Part shown: in pieces, positions 1 through 9,363 of the stretch | Layout of the letters: each line of letters begins with the position of its first letter | How positions within the stretch are numbered: the stretch's first letter is position 1 | Assembly (NCBI RefSeq): GCF_002269385.1 | Contig: NZ_CP022957.1 | Coordinates: 1-64,000, forward strand | Source of the DNA: Maribacter cobaltidurans | GTDB taxonomy: Bacteria; Bacteroidota; Bacteroidia; Flavobacteriales; Flavobacteriaceae | Direction of reading: 5' to 3' | Length of the DNA: 64,000 bases | Notes under the pieces: model-generated | Told to the model about the DNA's origin: nothing | The model's input: only the letters and a program-made list of their open reading frames with translations | Databases searched by the model: none | Program-made: the position numbers and the translations under genes

Positions 1-1
1 G

Positions 2-835
2 GATATCACGGATTTGGACGCCGTGGCAAATGCCATAACCTCCAAAACCAAAATGATCTATTGTGAGAGTGTTAGCAATCCCTTATTGGAAGTGGCGGAT
101 ATATCGGCACTCGCCAAAATCGCCAAAAAAAATGAAATGCCACTTGTAGTCGACAATACTTTTTCCCCTCTTTCCATCACCCCAGCCAAATTGGGGGCTG
201 ACATTGTCATCCATAGTCTTACAAAATTCATCAACGGATCCAGTGACTGCGTGGCCGGGGCAATTTGTGGTACCAAAGAATTTTGCCTAAGTCTTAAAGA
301 TGTTAACAACGGCGCCGGAATGCTTTTGGGAAGTACATTGGACAGTCTGCGAGGAGCTTCCATTCTCAAGAATATGCGAACCCTACACATCAGGATTAAA
401 AAACACAGTGAAAATGCACAATTTTTGGCCGAAAAGTTTGAAGCCGATGGTTTAAGAGTGGTATATCCGGGATTATCCTCGCACCCAGGTCATTTGATCA
501 TGGAAGACCAAATGAATCCGCAATATGGATATGGCGGACTCATGACCATGGACGTGGGTTCCTTGGAAAATGCAAATGCCTTGATGGAAATGATGCAGGA
601 AAGAAAGTTGGGCTATTTGGCCGTTAGCCTCGGATTCTACAAAACCTTGTTCAGTGCTCCAGGAACTTCCACATCCTCTGAGATACCCTTGGAAGAACAA
701 AAAGCCATGGGGCTTGGAGACGGACTTATCCGATTTTCCATAGGATTGGACGATGATATCCAAAGAACCTATAACTTGATGAAAAAGTGTATGTTGGATT
801 TACAAATCCTTGAAAAGGATACTATGGACGTCTAA
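2..835 (+). CDS. Cys/Met metabolism PLP-dependent enzyme (methionine gamma-lyase / cystathionine gamma-synthase family), 5' partial
   Basis: This is the C-terminal two thirds of a fold-type I PLP enzyme that performs gamma- or beta-elimination or replacement on sulfur amino acids. The reading frame is open from base 2, so the true start lies outside the window. The PLP lysine is in the HSLTKFINGSSD motif (residue 71 counted from the internal ATG at 14). The upstream LVVDNTFSP motif carries the aspartate that contacts the pyridine nitrogen. The C-terminal SIGLDDD segment is typical of the family. About 277 residues are visible of an expected 400 or so. Which substrate it uses (methionine lyase, cystathionine synthase or lyase) cannot be decided from this fragment. 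The following gene starts 69 bases downstream on the same strand. Confidence 0.9.
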   Translation, partial: DITDLDAVANAITSKTKMIYCESVSNPLLEVADISALAKIAKKNEMPLVVDNTFSPLSITPAKLGADIVIHSLTKFINGSSDCVAGAICGTKEFCLSLKDVNNGAGMLLGSTLDSLRGASILKNMRTLHIRIKKHSENAQFLAEKFEADGLRVVYPGLSSHPGHLIMEDQMNPQYGYGGLMTMDVGSLENANALMEMMQERKLGYLAVSLGFYKTLFSAPGTSTSSEIPLEEQKAMGLGDGLIRFSIGLDDDIQRTYNLMKKCMLDLQILEKDTMDV

Positions 836-904
836 ACCTCTCACGAGAGGTTGCACAGCAAGCCCATAAATCGTAATATTACGGGACAACCAAAGGAAAA
901 GTAA

Positions 905-2376
905 ATGTCCGACCAAAATACCAACGAACACAGGGAACAAGAACATATCGTAGCCAATAAGGAGCTTAATCTACTGAAAGCGCTCATTCCGGTAGTACTG
1001 TTAATGGCCATGTTGGCCTATAATATTTTCTTTGCCGATGGGAGTGGTTCGGGGAATATTCTAACCAGATTATCTTATTGATAGGAGGTTTTTTCGCAGC
1101 CGTTGTTGGTTTTTTCAATAAAACGTCATTCGCCACCATGGTTCAAGAGATTTGGGAAAATCTTAGGAGCGTTTTTATTCCTATTATGATTTTATTTTTG
1201 GTGGGTGCACTAGCGGGAACATGGCTTGTTAGTGGAATCATTCCGGCCATGGTGTATTATGGATTAAAGGTTTTGAGTCCGTCGATATTTCTTCCGGCCT
1301 CTATTGTAATTGCCGCGATTATTTCTATCGCCACAGGCAGTTCATGGACGACTTCAGCCACAGTGGGGATAGCGTTGGTAGGAATTGGAACGGCTTTGGG
1401 AATACCCACTGGCATGATAGCAGGAGCCGTTATCTCCGGGGCATATTTTGGGGATAAGATGTCTCCTCTGAGCGATACCACTAATTTGGCTCCCGCCATG
1501 GCCGGTACCGACTTGTTTACACATATCAATTATATGTTCTACACCACTGGTCCTACCATATTGATCACCTTGGTAACATTTTCCATTATCAGTTTAAACA
1601 TCGATACCACGGGTAGCGCAGATGTTACGGGTTTATTGAACACTATTGACCAAACCTTTAATATCAATCCCTATTTGTTCATTGTGCCTTTGGTCGTAAT
1701 CGCATTGATCCTTTTAAAGGCCAAACCGCTTTTGGCCTTGGGAATTGGTGTCGTCTTAGCGGCTGTATTTGCTTTTATATTTCAGGTCGAAATTCTAAAT
1801 GGACTTTCAGATTCAAAGTTAGGGGCCATCCTTAATGCCATTTTGAGCGATACCTCTATTGTAACCGATAACGAAAAATTGAACGAGCTTTTTAGCTCAG
1901 GCGGGATGAAAGGGATGTTGTGGACCATATTCCTCATTTGTTGCGCCATGGTTTTTGGGGGCATCATGGATGGTATTGGAGCACTTTCTAGAATAACCCA
2001 GTCCTTGCTATCCGTGGCCAAAACCGTTTTCGGTTTATTCGCCAGTACGGTTTTAAGTTGTATTGGGCTAAACGTAATTGCAAGCGACCAATATCTCGCC
2101 TTGGTCATCCCAGGTAAAATGTTCAAAAAGGCTTATCAGGATAAAGGTTTGACTCCTGAAAACTTGAGCAGAACCCTTGAAGACTCGGGAACCGTTACCT
2201 CGGTCCTTATACCCTGGAATACCTGTGGAGCCTATCAATCCGGTGTACTTGGGGTTGGTGTGGGAGAATATTTTGTTTATGCGATTTTTAATTGGTTGAG
2301 TCCTATTACTACCTTGGTATTTGCTGCATTTGGTATTAAAATAAGACAACTGACGGATAAAAAAAGGACCGCATAA
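905..2376 (+). pseudogene. nhaC: Na+/H+ antiporter NhaC family, one frameshift near 1063
   Basis: A sodium/proton antiporter of the inner membrane, NhaC family, read in two frames. The ATG at 905 opens a frame giving an N-terminal tail and first membrane helix (LIPVVLLMAMLAYNIFF). This runs into a stop at 1079-1081. The rest continues from about 1063 in the next frame (NQIILLIGGFFAAVVGFFNK) to 2376. Restoring one A in the AA at 1063-1064 gives a continuous protein of 490 residues, the normal family length, with many membrane helices and the GDKMSPLSDTT motif. The 1078 TTG start that would make a shorter gene cuts off the first helix. The break is one of five similar ones in 3.2 kb and may be a sequence error rather than decay. 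Confidence 0.85.
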
Positions 2377-2564
2377 AACGGTGTTGGTGTGAGTTTAGAG
2401 GACTTCTTGTAGCTCAATCTTAACAGAATGATGGCTAAAAAGTAAGAATAATTTCTTCCGTTTGATTGTATATAGTCAATTTGGACGCCGCATGCTTTAT
2501 TTTAAAAACCCTTTTCATATCCTCTTTTATTTATAATTTCACGTTTCAATTAAAAACACAAAAT

Positions 2565-3070
2565 ATGGCTACCGTCACACTAAAAGGAAGTGAAATACAT
2601 ACTCTAGGAAGTTTACCCAATAAAGGCAGCAAAGCACCTGATTTCCAATTAACTAAAAATGATTTATCATCCGTGAAACTTTCAGACTATGAAGGTTCCA
2701 GATTGGTTTGAATATTTTCCCCAGTGTGGATACGGGAACATGCGCACAGTCCGTAAGGCAATTCAACGAGGAAGCAGCGGAATTGGATAATACCATAGTA
2801 CTTTGTATTTCCAAGGATTTACCCTTTGCCCAAGCGCGTTTTTGCGGAGCCGAAGGAATAGATAATGTAGAATTATTGTCGGATTTCAGAGATGGTAATT
2901 TTGGAAGGTCTTACAATTTGGAATTTACGGACGGCCCGTTGGCATCCCTCCATTCCAGGGCTGTTATAGTGTTGGACGAAAACGGTACTGTGCTTTATAC
3001 GGAGCAAGTTCCAGAGATTGTGGACGAACCCAACTACAAAGCTGCTCTTGAGGCTTTAATGGATTCCTAA
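2565..3070 (+). pseudogene. tpx: Thiol peroxidase (Tpx, atypical 2-Cys peroxiredoxin), one frameshift near 2706
   Basis: Peroxiredoxin that reduces hydroperoxides with thioredoxin. The N-terminal half (ATG at 2565) ends at a TGA at 2709-2711 just after SRLV. The second half resumes in the next frame at [15 protein letters not shown]. Adding one T to the TTT run at 2706-2708 gives a continuous 168-residue protein. In that repaired protein the peroxidatic cysteine is Cys60 (DTGTC) and the resolving cysteine is Cys94 (ARFCGAEG), which matches the family spacing. Length and catalytic residues are therefore intact apart from the single missing base. The start at 2565 is preferred over the earlier in-frame 2466 because MATVTLKGSE is the usual Tpx N-terminus. 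Confidence 0.9.
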
Positions 3071-3082
3071 AATCCGCTTAAA

Positions 3083-3447
3083 ATGCCCAAAGAAACTTTT
3101 CTCGCCAATAGAATCAAAAGTGTTGGGTTTGCCCTTCGCGGTGCCCTACTGCTTATAAAACCGAAGCGAGCATTAAAATTCAGGTTTTCATTACCTTAAT
3201 AATGACAGGAGTAGGTTTCTATTATGAAATTTCCAATACGGAATGGATTTTACAAATATTTGCGATTGCCCTAGTTTTGGGGATTGAGGGCCTGAATACG
3301 GCCGTTGAAAAAATATCGGATTTTGTACAACCAGAATTTGACAAAAAAATTGGTCTAATAAAAGATATCTCAGCTGGGGCAGTAATGTTTGTCTCCATCG
3401 CTGCCACAATCGTAGGTTGCATAATTTATCTTCCAAAAATTTTTTAA
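3083..3447 (+). pseudogene. dgkA: Diacylglycerol kinase (DgkA/UndPK family), one frameshift near 3157
   Basis: Small integral membrane lipid kinase of the prokaryotic diacylglycerol / undecaprenol kinase family. The ATG at 3083 gives MPKETFLANRIKSVGFALRG, then the frame is lost after LLLIK. One extra A in the AAAA run at 3157-3160 restores ...LIKTEASIKIQVF and joins it to the rest, including the conserved EGLNTAVEKISDF active-site motif. The repaired product is 121 residues, the usual length. It starts 13 bases after tpx, so the two are probably co-transcribed. A shorter gene starting at the ATG at 3202 would lack the N-terminal amphipathic helix and first active-site region, and is not believed. 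Confidence 0.85.
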
Positions 3448-3603
3448 AATAATAGCAAGAGGCCTTAGGGGGTAAATTTGTATTTTTGCCCCCAAAGTAA
3501 ATTATCTCAGGACAGGCCCATGAGGTATTCATTTGAAACTAATTTTTAATTTTGAGGCAAGCCTAAGGGTATTATACCTTTTGGTGGTGCCAATAAAGTG
3601 TAC

Positions 3604-5983
3604 ATGGCAAAAAAGGCATCCAAATCAAAGCCAAAGGCTACATCTACTAGCAAGAAGAACCCTTTTAGGATATCCAAGCAGAACAAGATAATATTGGGTA
3701 GCCTTCTTGTTCTTTTTAGTATAGCCCTTTTCTTTTCCTTCGTATCCTTTTACTTTACCTGGGAGCATGATCAAAGTCTATTGTCCGAGTTTAAGAATAG
3801 AAATGAAGAAGCCAAAAACCTTCTTAATAAATTTGGAGCTAGCATAAGTCACTTCTTTGTATACAAAGGATTTGGGATTGCCACGTTGATAATTCCCTTT
3901 TTATTATGTCTTACAGGAATTTACATGTTCCTTGGATTGGATAAAAAAGGGTTGACAAAAAAATGGATTTGGGGACTATTGTTCTTGATTTGGTTTTCAG
4001 TGGCCTTTGGTTTCTTTGCCGATGAAAGTCGCTTCTTGGAGGCTTGGTGGGCTATGAAATGAACGACTTTCTTCAGGATTACACGGGCACGATCGGGGTA
4101 CTCCTCTTACTTCTTTTCGGCTTGGTATTCATTTTGGTCAGACTCTTTAATGTAACACCGGAAGGAATAGCGGAATATTTTAAATCAAAAAGAAAAGAGC
4201 TATCCACGGATTTCAAAATCACAAAAAGAAAGATTCCGAAGTTAACGAGGAAGACACCTTGGTCAGTAGCGAAGATGAAGAACAAATTCTAGTGGACACC
4301 TATACCCATAAAGAGGAAATTCCGCATTTACATAAAGAAGAGGAAAAAAAGGATTTTGAGGTCAACATACCAAAAGAACAGGAAGAAGAGGAACTGGCCA
4401 TGGAGGTGGAGCAAATTGTGGAGGAACCTGAAGAAATTGATGTTTTGGCCAGTAAACTAGTGGACGATTTTGGGGAATTTGACCCTACGTTGGAACTGGG
4501 CAACTATAAGTTCCCAACTATTGATCTTCTAGATGTGCATGGGGTAACCGGTGGAATTACCATTAACCAAGAGGAGCTAGAGGAAAACAAGAACAAAATT
4601 GTTGAAACCCTTAAGAACTATAAAATAGGTATCGCCCAAATTAAGGCTACCATTGGGCCTACCGTTACCTTGTATGAAATTGTTCCTGAAGCAGGAATCC
4701 GGATTTCAAAAATCAAGAACCTAGAGGACGATATTGCATTATCCCTTGCCGCATTGGGAATTAGAATCATTGCTCCCATTCCTGGTAAAGGAACCATTGG
4801 TATAGAAGTGCCCAATAAAAATGCAACGGTTGTATCCATGCGCTCGGTCATTGCATCAAGTAAGTTTCAAAAAGCGGAAATGGAATTACCCATTGCTTTT
4901 GGAAAAACAATCAGCAATGAAACCTTTGTGGTAGACTTGGCAAAAATGCCCCACTTATTAATGGCGGGAGCTACGGGACAGGGTAAATCGGTAGGATTGA
5001 ATGCTGTACTGACCTCACTTTTATACAAAAAACATCCAGCCGAGGTCAAGTTCATTTTGGTGGATCCCAAGAAGGTAGAACTTACCTTATACAATAAAAT
5101 AGAACGTCATTTCTTGGCCAAACTTCCGGATTCGGAGGAAGCCATTATCACGGATAATACCAAGGTTATCAACACGTTAAACTCCTTGTGTATTGAAATG
5201 GACAACCGATACGAACTGTTGAAATTGGCCATGGTTAGAAACCTAAAGGAATACAACACAAAATTCAAAGCCAGAAAATTGAATCCAAATGATGGCCATA
5301 AATTTCTTCCGTATCTTGTTTTGGTCATCGATGAGTTTGCCGATTTGATTATGACGGCTGGTAAGGAAGTGGAGACCCCTATAGCGAGATTGGCACAGTT
5401 GGCCAGAGCCATAGGAATACATCTTATTGTAGCTACGCAGCGACCTTCGGTAAATGTTATTACAGGTATCATTAAGGCAAACTTCCCCGCTAGGATAGCC
5501 TTTCGTGTAACTTCCAAAATTGACTCCAGAACAATATTGGATGCTCAAGGAGCTGATCAATTGATAGGACGTGGAGATATGCTCTATACACAGGGCAACG
5601 ATGTTACCCGTATACAATGTGCCTTTGTGGATACCCCTGAAGTCGCAAAAATTACTGAATATATTGGTTCCCAGAGGGCTTATCCGGAAGCGCATGAACT
5701 ACCGGAATACGTGGGTGAAGATTCTGGCACGAGTGTTGATTATGATATCGAGGACAGGGATAAAATGTTCAGGGAAGCAGCAGAAGTTATCGTTATTGCC
5801 CAACAAGGTTCAGCCTCGCTGATTCAAAGAAAGTTGAAGCTTGGTTATAATCGTGCGGGACGAATAATAGATCAACTGGAAGCTGCTGGTATAGTAGGCC
5901 CCTTCGAAGGAAGTAAGGCAAGACAGGTCTTGGTTCCTGATATGGTATCCCTCCAACAATTATTGGATAATGAAACCCACTAA
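3604..5983 (+). pseudogene. ftsK: DNA translocase FtsK/SpoIIIE, two frameshifts (near 4038 and 4215)
   Basis: Septal DNA translocase that pumps the chromosome termini apart during division. It is read in three frames. 3604-4037 encodes a Lys-rich N-terminus and membrane helices. About 4035-4215 encodes LGGLVGYEMNDF and another helix. About 4215-5983 encodes an acidic linker, the motor and the gamma domain. One G at 4038-4039 and one A at 4215-4218 restore a 793-residue protein of normal size. The motor shows Walker A (GATGQGKS), the DPKKVELTLY segment and Walker B (LVLVIDEFADL). The C-terminal winged helix (SLIQRKLKLGYNRAGRIID) recognises KOPS-like sites. FtsK is normally essential, so two real disabling lesions are unlikely. 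Sequence error is the simplest reading. Confidence 0.9.
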
Positions 5984-6067
5984 TGGGTATAAATAAATGA
6001 AAGCAAAACCTCCTACACAATCATTGATTGGATTAATTGGGTTTGTATAATTTTAAATGGAAGAAAA

Positions 6068-6712
6068 ATGAAAAAAGTACTATTGATATTGACACTTATA
6101 CTTTCTGCTAATGTGCTGCGTTCACAAACACCGGAAAAGGCAAAAGCACTTTTGGATGAAGTCTATAACAAAGTGAAAAGCTATGATAACATCTTTGTTG
6201 ATTTCAAGTTTGACCTCAAAAACGCCGAAGCAGGAATCAATCAAGAAACTCGTGGCGATGTCACTCTAGCTGGTGACAAATACGTTTTCAACTATTTAGG
6301 CTCCAAACAACTTTATGACGGCAACAAGGTGTATACCATCGTTCCAGAAAATGAAGAGGTAACCATAGAGGACCAATCCAATGACGAAGACGCCATGACG
6401 CCCTCTAAAATGTTGACTTTTTATAAGGAAGGTCACAACTATGAATGGGACATTCTTCAAAATGTACAGGGCAGAAAAATACAGTACGTAAAGCTTACTC
6501 CTATTGATTCCAATACCGAAATCAAATCCCGATTATTGGGTATTGATATGGGAACAAAGCATATCTATAGACTTATAGAGACAGGAAAGAACGGAACCAA
6601 AACCACCATTACTGTTAATTCTTTTAAAACAAATCAGCCGTTGTCATCCACCTTGTTTAAATTTGATGAGGCCAAATATAAGGATGAAGGATACTACATC
6701 TTAAGAAATTAG
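6068..6712 (+). CDS. LolA-family outer-membrane lipoprotein carrier protein
   Basis: Periplasmic protein of the LolA fold, expected to carry lipoproteins (or a lipid substrate) across the periplasm. It has a clear Sec signal peptide (MKKVLLILTLILSANVLRSQ, cleavage after about residue 20). The remaining sequence is the usual half-barrel pattern, with motifs such as YLGSKQLYDGNKVYTIVPE seen in Bacteroidetes LolA homologues. At 214 residues it matches family length. It lies 5 bases upstream of the LptF/LptG permease and downstream of ftsK, a common flavobacterial order. The lolA/lptFG pairing places it in outer-membrane biogenesis. A dedicated LolB partner is not seen here. Confidence 0.85.
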   Translation: MKKVLLILTLILSANVLRSQTPEKAKALLDEVYNKVKSYDNIFVDFKFDLKNAEAGINQETRGDVTLAGDKYVFNYLGSKQLYDGNKVYTIVPENEEVTIEDQSNDEDAMTPSKMLTFYKEGHNYEWDILQNVQGRKIQYVKLTPIDSNTEIKSRLLGIDMGTKHIYRLIETGKNGTKTTITVNSFKTNQPLSSTLFKFDEAKYKDEGYYILRN

Positions 6713-6717
6713 AACCA

Positions 6718-8229
6718 TTGAGAATATTAGACCGGTATATATTATCCAGGTTTACCTTTAATTTTATCAGTTCGTTTGTAATATTGATGTTTATCTTCAT
6801 TTTTCAAACGATCTGGCTTTTTATAGATGATTTGGCCGGTAAAGGTTTGGATATCATTATTATAGGTAAATTTCTTTTCTATCTTATGCCGGATCTTACT
6901 GAGAAAGTATTGCCCTTAACGGTTTTGCTTTCGTCGATTTTGACCTTTGGGGCCCTAGCGGAAAATTATGAATTTGCAGCGATGAAGGCATCGGGCATTT
7001 CTCTTCAAAGGGCCATGTTGAGCTTAATAGTTTTTGTAACCCTTTTGGGCGGGGTAACGTTCTTTTTTGCCAATTCCGTGATTCCATTATCTCAAAGAAA
7101 AATCTACAACCTTAGAAAAAACATTGCCAAGGTAAAACCTGCCGCCGTGGTGTCCGAAGGGGTTTTTAGCGATTTTGAGGGCATGAACATCAAAGTGGAT
7201 GAAAAATACGGGGATAACGATAGGTACTTGAGAAACGTAATCATACACCAAAAAAATGACCGAAACCAAAACAACGTTGTCATAAAATCCGAACAAGGGG
7301 AATTGGTAAGTAGTGAGGATTCGGATATAGTACAGCTAATACTTACAGACGGTCATTATTATGATGATATAGAATCCAAGAAAAACAAATTAAAATATCC
7401 CCATGCCAAGGCGGATTTCGACACCTATATCATGAACATAGAAATTCCCGAACTAAACAATGAGGACTTGGAGGAGGAAAGGGATATTAGTACGGATAAA
7501 ATGAAAAATATATCCCGTTTAAGAAAGGATATTGATTCCTTGAGGGATGATAATTATAGGATCGTCAGGGCGTTCTCTAAGAGCATTGGTAATAGAATAG
7601 GCATGTTCCAGCCCTTGGACCCCAACGATACGTTGGATAAAAAAACACCTCTGCAAATTACACAGGATTCTATACGGCAAATCAAGCTGGCCGCGCTTAA
7701 AAACAATCCTGCCAAACAGGATTCCATAAAAGAAGACCTCTTGCATTTATTCCCGTTTTACTTGAAAATGCAAGTGGTAAATGCAGCCAAAAATGCCACC
7801 ACCAATGTTCTAAATTCAGTTAGGGGGAAAAAAGAGGAAATGCAGAAACGGTATAAAATTTACAACATGCATATTCTTTCCATGCATAACAAATATGCCT
7901 TGGCATTTTCTTGCATTATCCTATTCTTTGTGGGTGCGCCCTTGGGTGCTATAATTAGGAAAGGAGGGCTTGGTCTTCCCATGGTAATTGCAATTGTATT
8001 ATTTTTGGTGTATTACTTTATTGGTGTATTTGCCGGCAATTATGCAAAGGAAGGCAATATCCACCCCATGTTGGGGGCTTGGTTATCCACCTTGATTATG
8101 TTGCCCCTAAGTATTATTTTGACAAAAAGGGCCACGGAGGATAAAGGTTTAATGAGTTTTGGGGTAGTAACGGATTTCTTCAGGAACCTGTTTAAGAAAA
8201 AAAAGAAAAATGGAGGTCAAGACATCTAA
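6718..8229 (+). CDS. LptF/LptG (YjgP/YjgQ) family LPS export permease
   Basis: Inner-membrane permease of the LPS export ABC transporter (LptB2FG), which extracts lipopolysaccharide and passes it to the periplasmic bridge. Residues 1-130 hold the first helices (ILDRYILSRFTFNF, then ILMFIFIFQTIWLF and further segments). A long periplasmic region of about 250 residues follows. The last 130 residues hold three more helices including GAPLGAIIRKGGLGLP, a family signature. At 503 residues it is longer than enterobacterial LptF or LptG because of the middle insert, as is usual in Bacteroidetes. The start is TTG at 6718, giving the conserved N-terminus 5 bases after lolA. The end overlaps ribB by 20 bases, so the three genes are probably one operon. 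Confidence 0.9.
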   Translation: MRILDRYILSRFTFNFISSFVILMFIFIFQTIWLFIDDLAGKGLDIIIIGKFLFYLMPDLTEKVLPLTVLLSSILTFGALAENYEFAAMKASGISLQRAMLSLIVFVTLLGGVTFFFANSVIPLSQRKIYNLRKNIAKVKPAAVVSEGVFSDFEGMNIKVDEKYGDNDRYLRNVIIHQKNDRNQNNVVIKSEQGELVSSEDSDIVQLILTDGHYYDDIESKKNKLKYPHAKADFDTYIMNIEIPELNNEDLEEERDISTDKMKNISRLRKDIDSLRDDNYRIVRAFSKSIGNRIGMFQPLDPNDTLDKKTPLQITQDSIRQIKLAALKNNPAKQDSIKEDLLHLFPFYLKMQVVNAAKNATTNVLNSVRGKKEEMQKRYKIYNMHILSMHNKYALAFSCIILFFVGAPLGAIIRKGGLGLPMVIAIVLFLVYYFIGVFAGNYAKEGNIHPMLGAWLSTLIMLPLSIILTKRATEDKGLMSFGVVTDFFRNLFKKKKKNGGQDI

Positions 8230-9361
8230 TCTTACGGATGAAATAAAGTTGAATACCATTGAGGAGGCCATAGAGGATATCCGTAATGGTAAGGTTATTA
8301 TCGTAGTTGACGATGAAAATAGGGAGAACGAAGGAGACTTTCTGGCGGCTGCAGAACTCGCCACTCCAGAGACCATAAACTTCATGGCCACCCACGGGCG
8401 AGGTTTAATCTGTGCGCCACTGACCGAAGGTAGATGCGAGCATCTTGGACTCCATCGTATGGTAAACAATAATACCGATCCACTGGAAACGGCATTTACG
8501 GTTTCCATTGATTTAAGGGGGCAAGGCGTTACAACCGGTATTTCCGCATCCGATAGGTCAAAAACTGTCTGTGCTTTGACCGATGACAATATAAAGCCCC
8601 ATGATTTTGCCAGACCAGGGCATATTTTCCCTTTGGTCGCTAAAGAAGGAGGTGTTCTCAGAAGAACCGGACATACGGAGGCGGCCATAGACTTTGCAAG
8701 ACTCGCCGGATTGAAGCCTGCCGGTGTTATCGTGGAAATCATGAATGAGGACGGCAGCATGGCAAGACTTCCCCAATTGATTGAGGTAGCAAAAAAGTTC
8801 GATTTAAAAATCGTATCCATAGAAGATTTGGTAGCGTACAGAATGGAACACGATAGTCTTATCCTCAAGGAGCTTGATTTTACCATTACCACCCGGTTCG
8901 GTGATTTTAGGTTAAGGGCCTACAAACAGACAACCAACAACCATATCCACATTGCCTTAACTAAAGGATCGTGGAGCCTTGGCGACAAAGTGCTGACCAG
9001 AATTAACTCTACCTTGGTCAATAATGATATTCTTGGCACCCTTACCAATAGCGTAGATTCCCAATTGGAAAACATGTTCAAAGCCATAAATAAAGAGGGA
9101 AAAGGAGCCATAGTCTTTATCAATCAGGATATGGAATCCTTAAATCTGTTGTCCAGACTCAAAGAACTAAGGGAACTTCAAGGTAGTGGCATTTACAAAG
9201 CGCCAAAAATAGAAATGGATGCCAAGGATTTTGGCATTGGGGCCCAAATTCTGCATGATTTGGATATTTCAAAACTTCGATTGCTCACCAACAACCAACA
9301 GACCAAGAGAGTGGGTATTGTGGGTTATGGTTTAGAAATAGTGGAATATGTAAGCTACTAA
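8210..9361 (+). CDS. ribB: 3,4-dihydroxy-2-butanone-4-phosphate synthase with degenerate GTP cyclohydrolase II domain
   Basis: Makes the four-carbon precursor of riboflavin from ribulose 5-phosphate. Residues 20-215 are a full RibB domain, with the acidic DDENRENEGD loop, the MATHGRGLICAPL motif and the RRTGHTEAA segment with catalytic histidine. Residues 225-383 align with GTP cyclohydrolase II at the end (DFGIGAQILHDLDISKLRLL, then GYGLEIVEYV). The zinc-binding cysteines and SLRCDCG-like core of active RibA are absent, replaced by NSTLVNNDILGTLTNS. The second domain is therefore probably not catalytic and a separate RibA should exist elsewhere. The gene overlaps the preceding permease by 20 bases and ends 2 bases from the convergent DegT gene. 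Confidence 0.9.
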   Translation: MEVKTSNLTDEIKLNTIEEAIEDIRNGKVIIVVDDENRENEGDFLAAAELATPETINFMATHGRGLICAPLTEGRCEHLGLHRMVNNNTDPLETAFTVSIDLRGQGVTTGISASDRSKTVCALTDDNIKPHDFARPGHIFPLVAKEGGVLRRTGHTEAAIDFARLAGLKPAGVIVEIMNEDGSMARLPQLIEVAKKFDLKIVSIEDLVAYRMEHDSLILKELDFTITTRFGDFRLRAYKQTTNNHIHIALTKGSWSLGDKVLTRINSTLVNNDILGTLTNSVDSQLENMFKAINKEGKGAIVFINQDMESLNLLSRLKELRELQGSGIYKAPKIEMDAKDFGIGAQILHDLDISKLRLLTNNQQTKRVGIVGYGLEIVEYVSY

Positions 9362-9363
9362 AC

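Noticed and set aside
835..852. Hairpin AACCTCT/AGAGGTT after the first gene as a terminator
   Set aside because: The stem is only 7 base pairs and has no T run on the plus strand.
1078..2376. A shorter NhaC gene starting at TTG 1078
   Set aside because: It lacks the first helix, which is encoded in the other frame from 905; a frameshifted full-length gene explains both pieces.
2708..3070. A separate 120-residue Tpx-like gene
   Set aside because: It starts in the middle of the Tpx fold and continues the frame broken at 2706; it is the second half of tpx.
3481..3488. TATTTTTG upstream of ftsK as a full promoter
   Set aside because: No TTG at the expected spacing was found.
4038..4218. Programmed frameshifting in ftsK
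   Set aside because: No slippery heptamer with a downstream stimulator is seen, and three other genes nearby have the same kind of one-base deletion.
8149..8892. A 247-residue minus-strand open frame
   Set aside because: It lies opposite ribB, which has full family motifs; the antisense translation is Ser-rich and matches no family.
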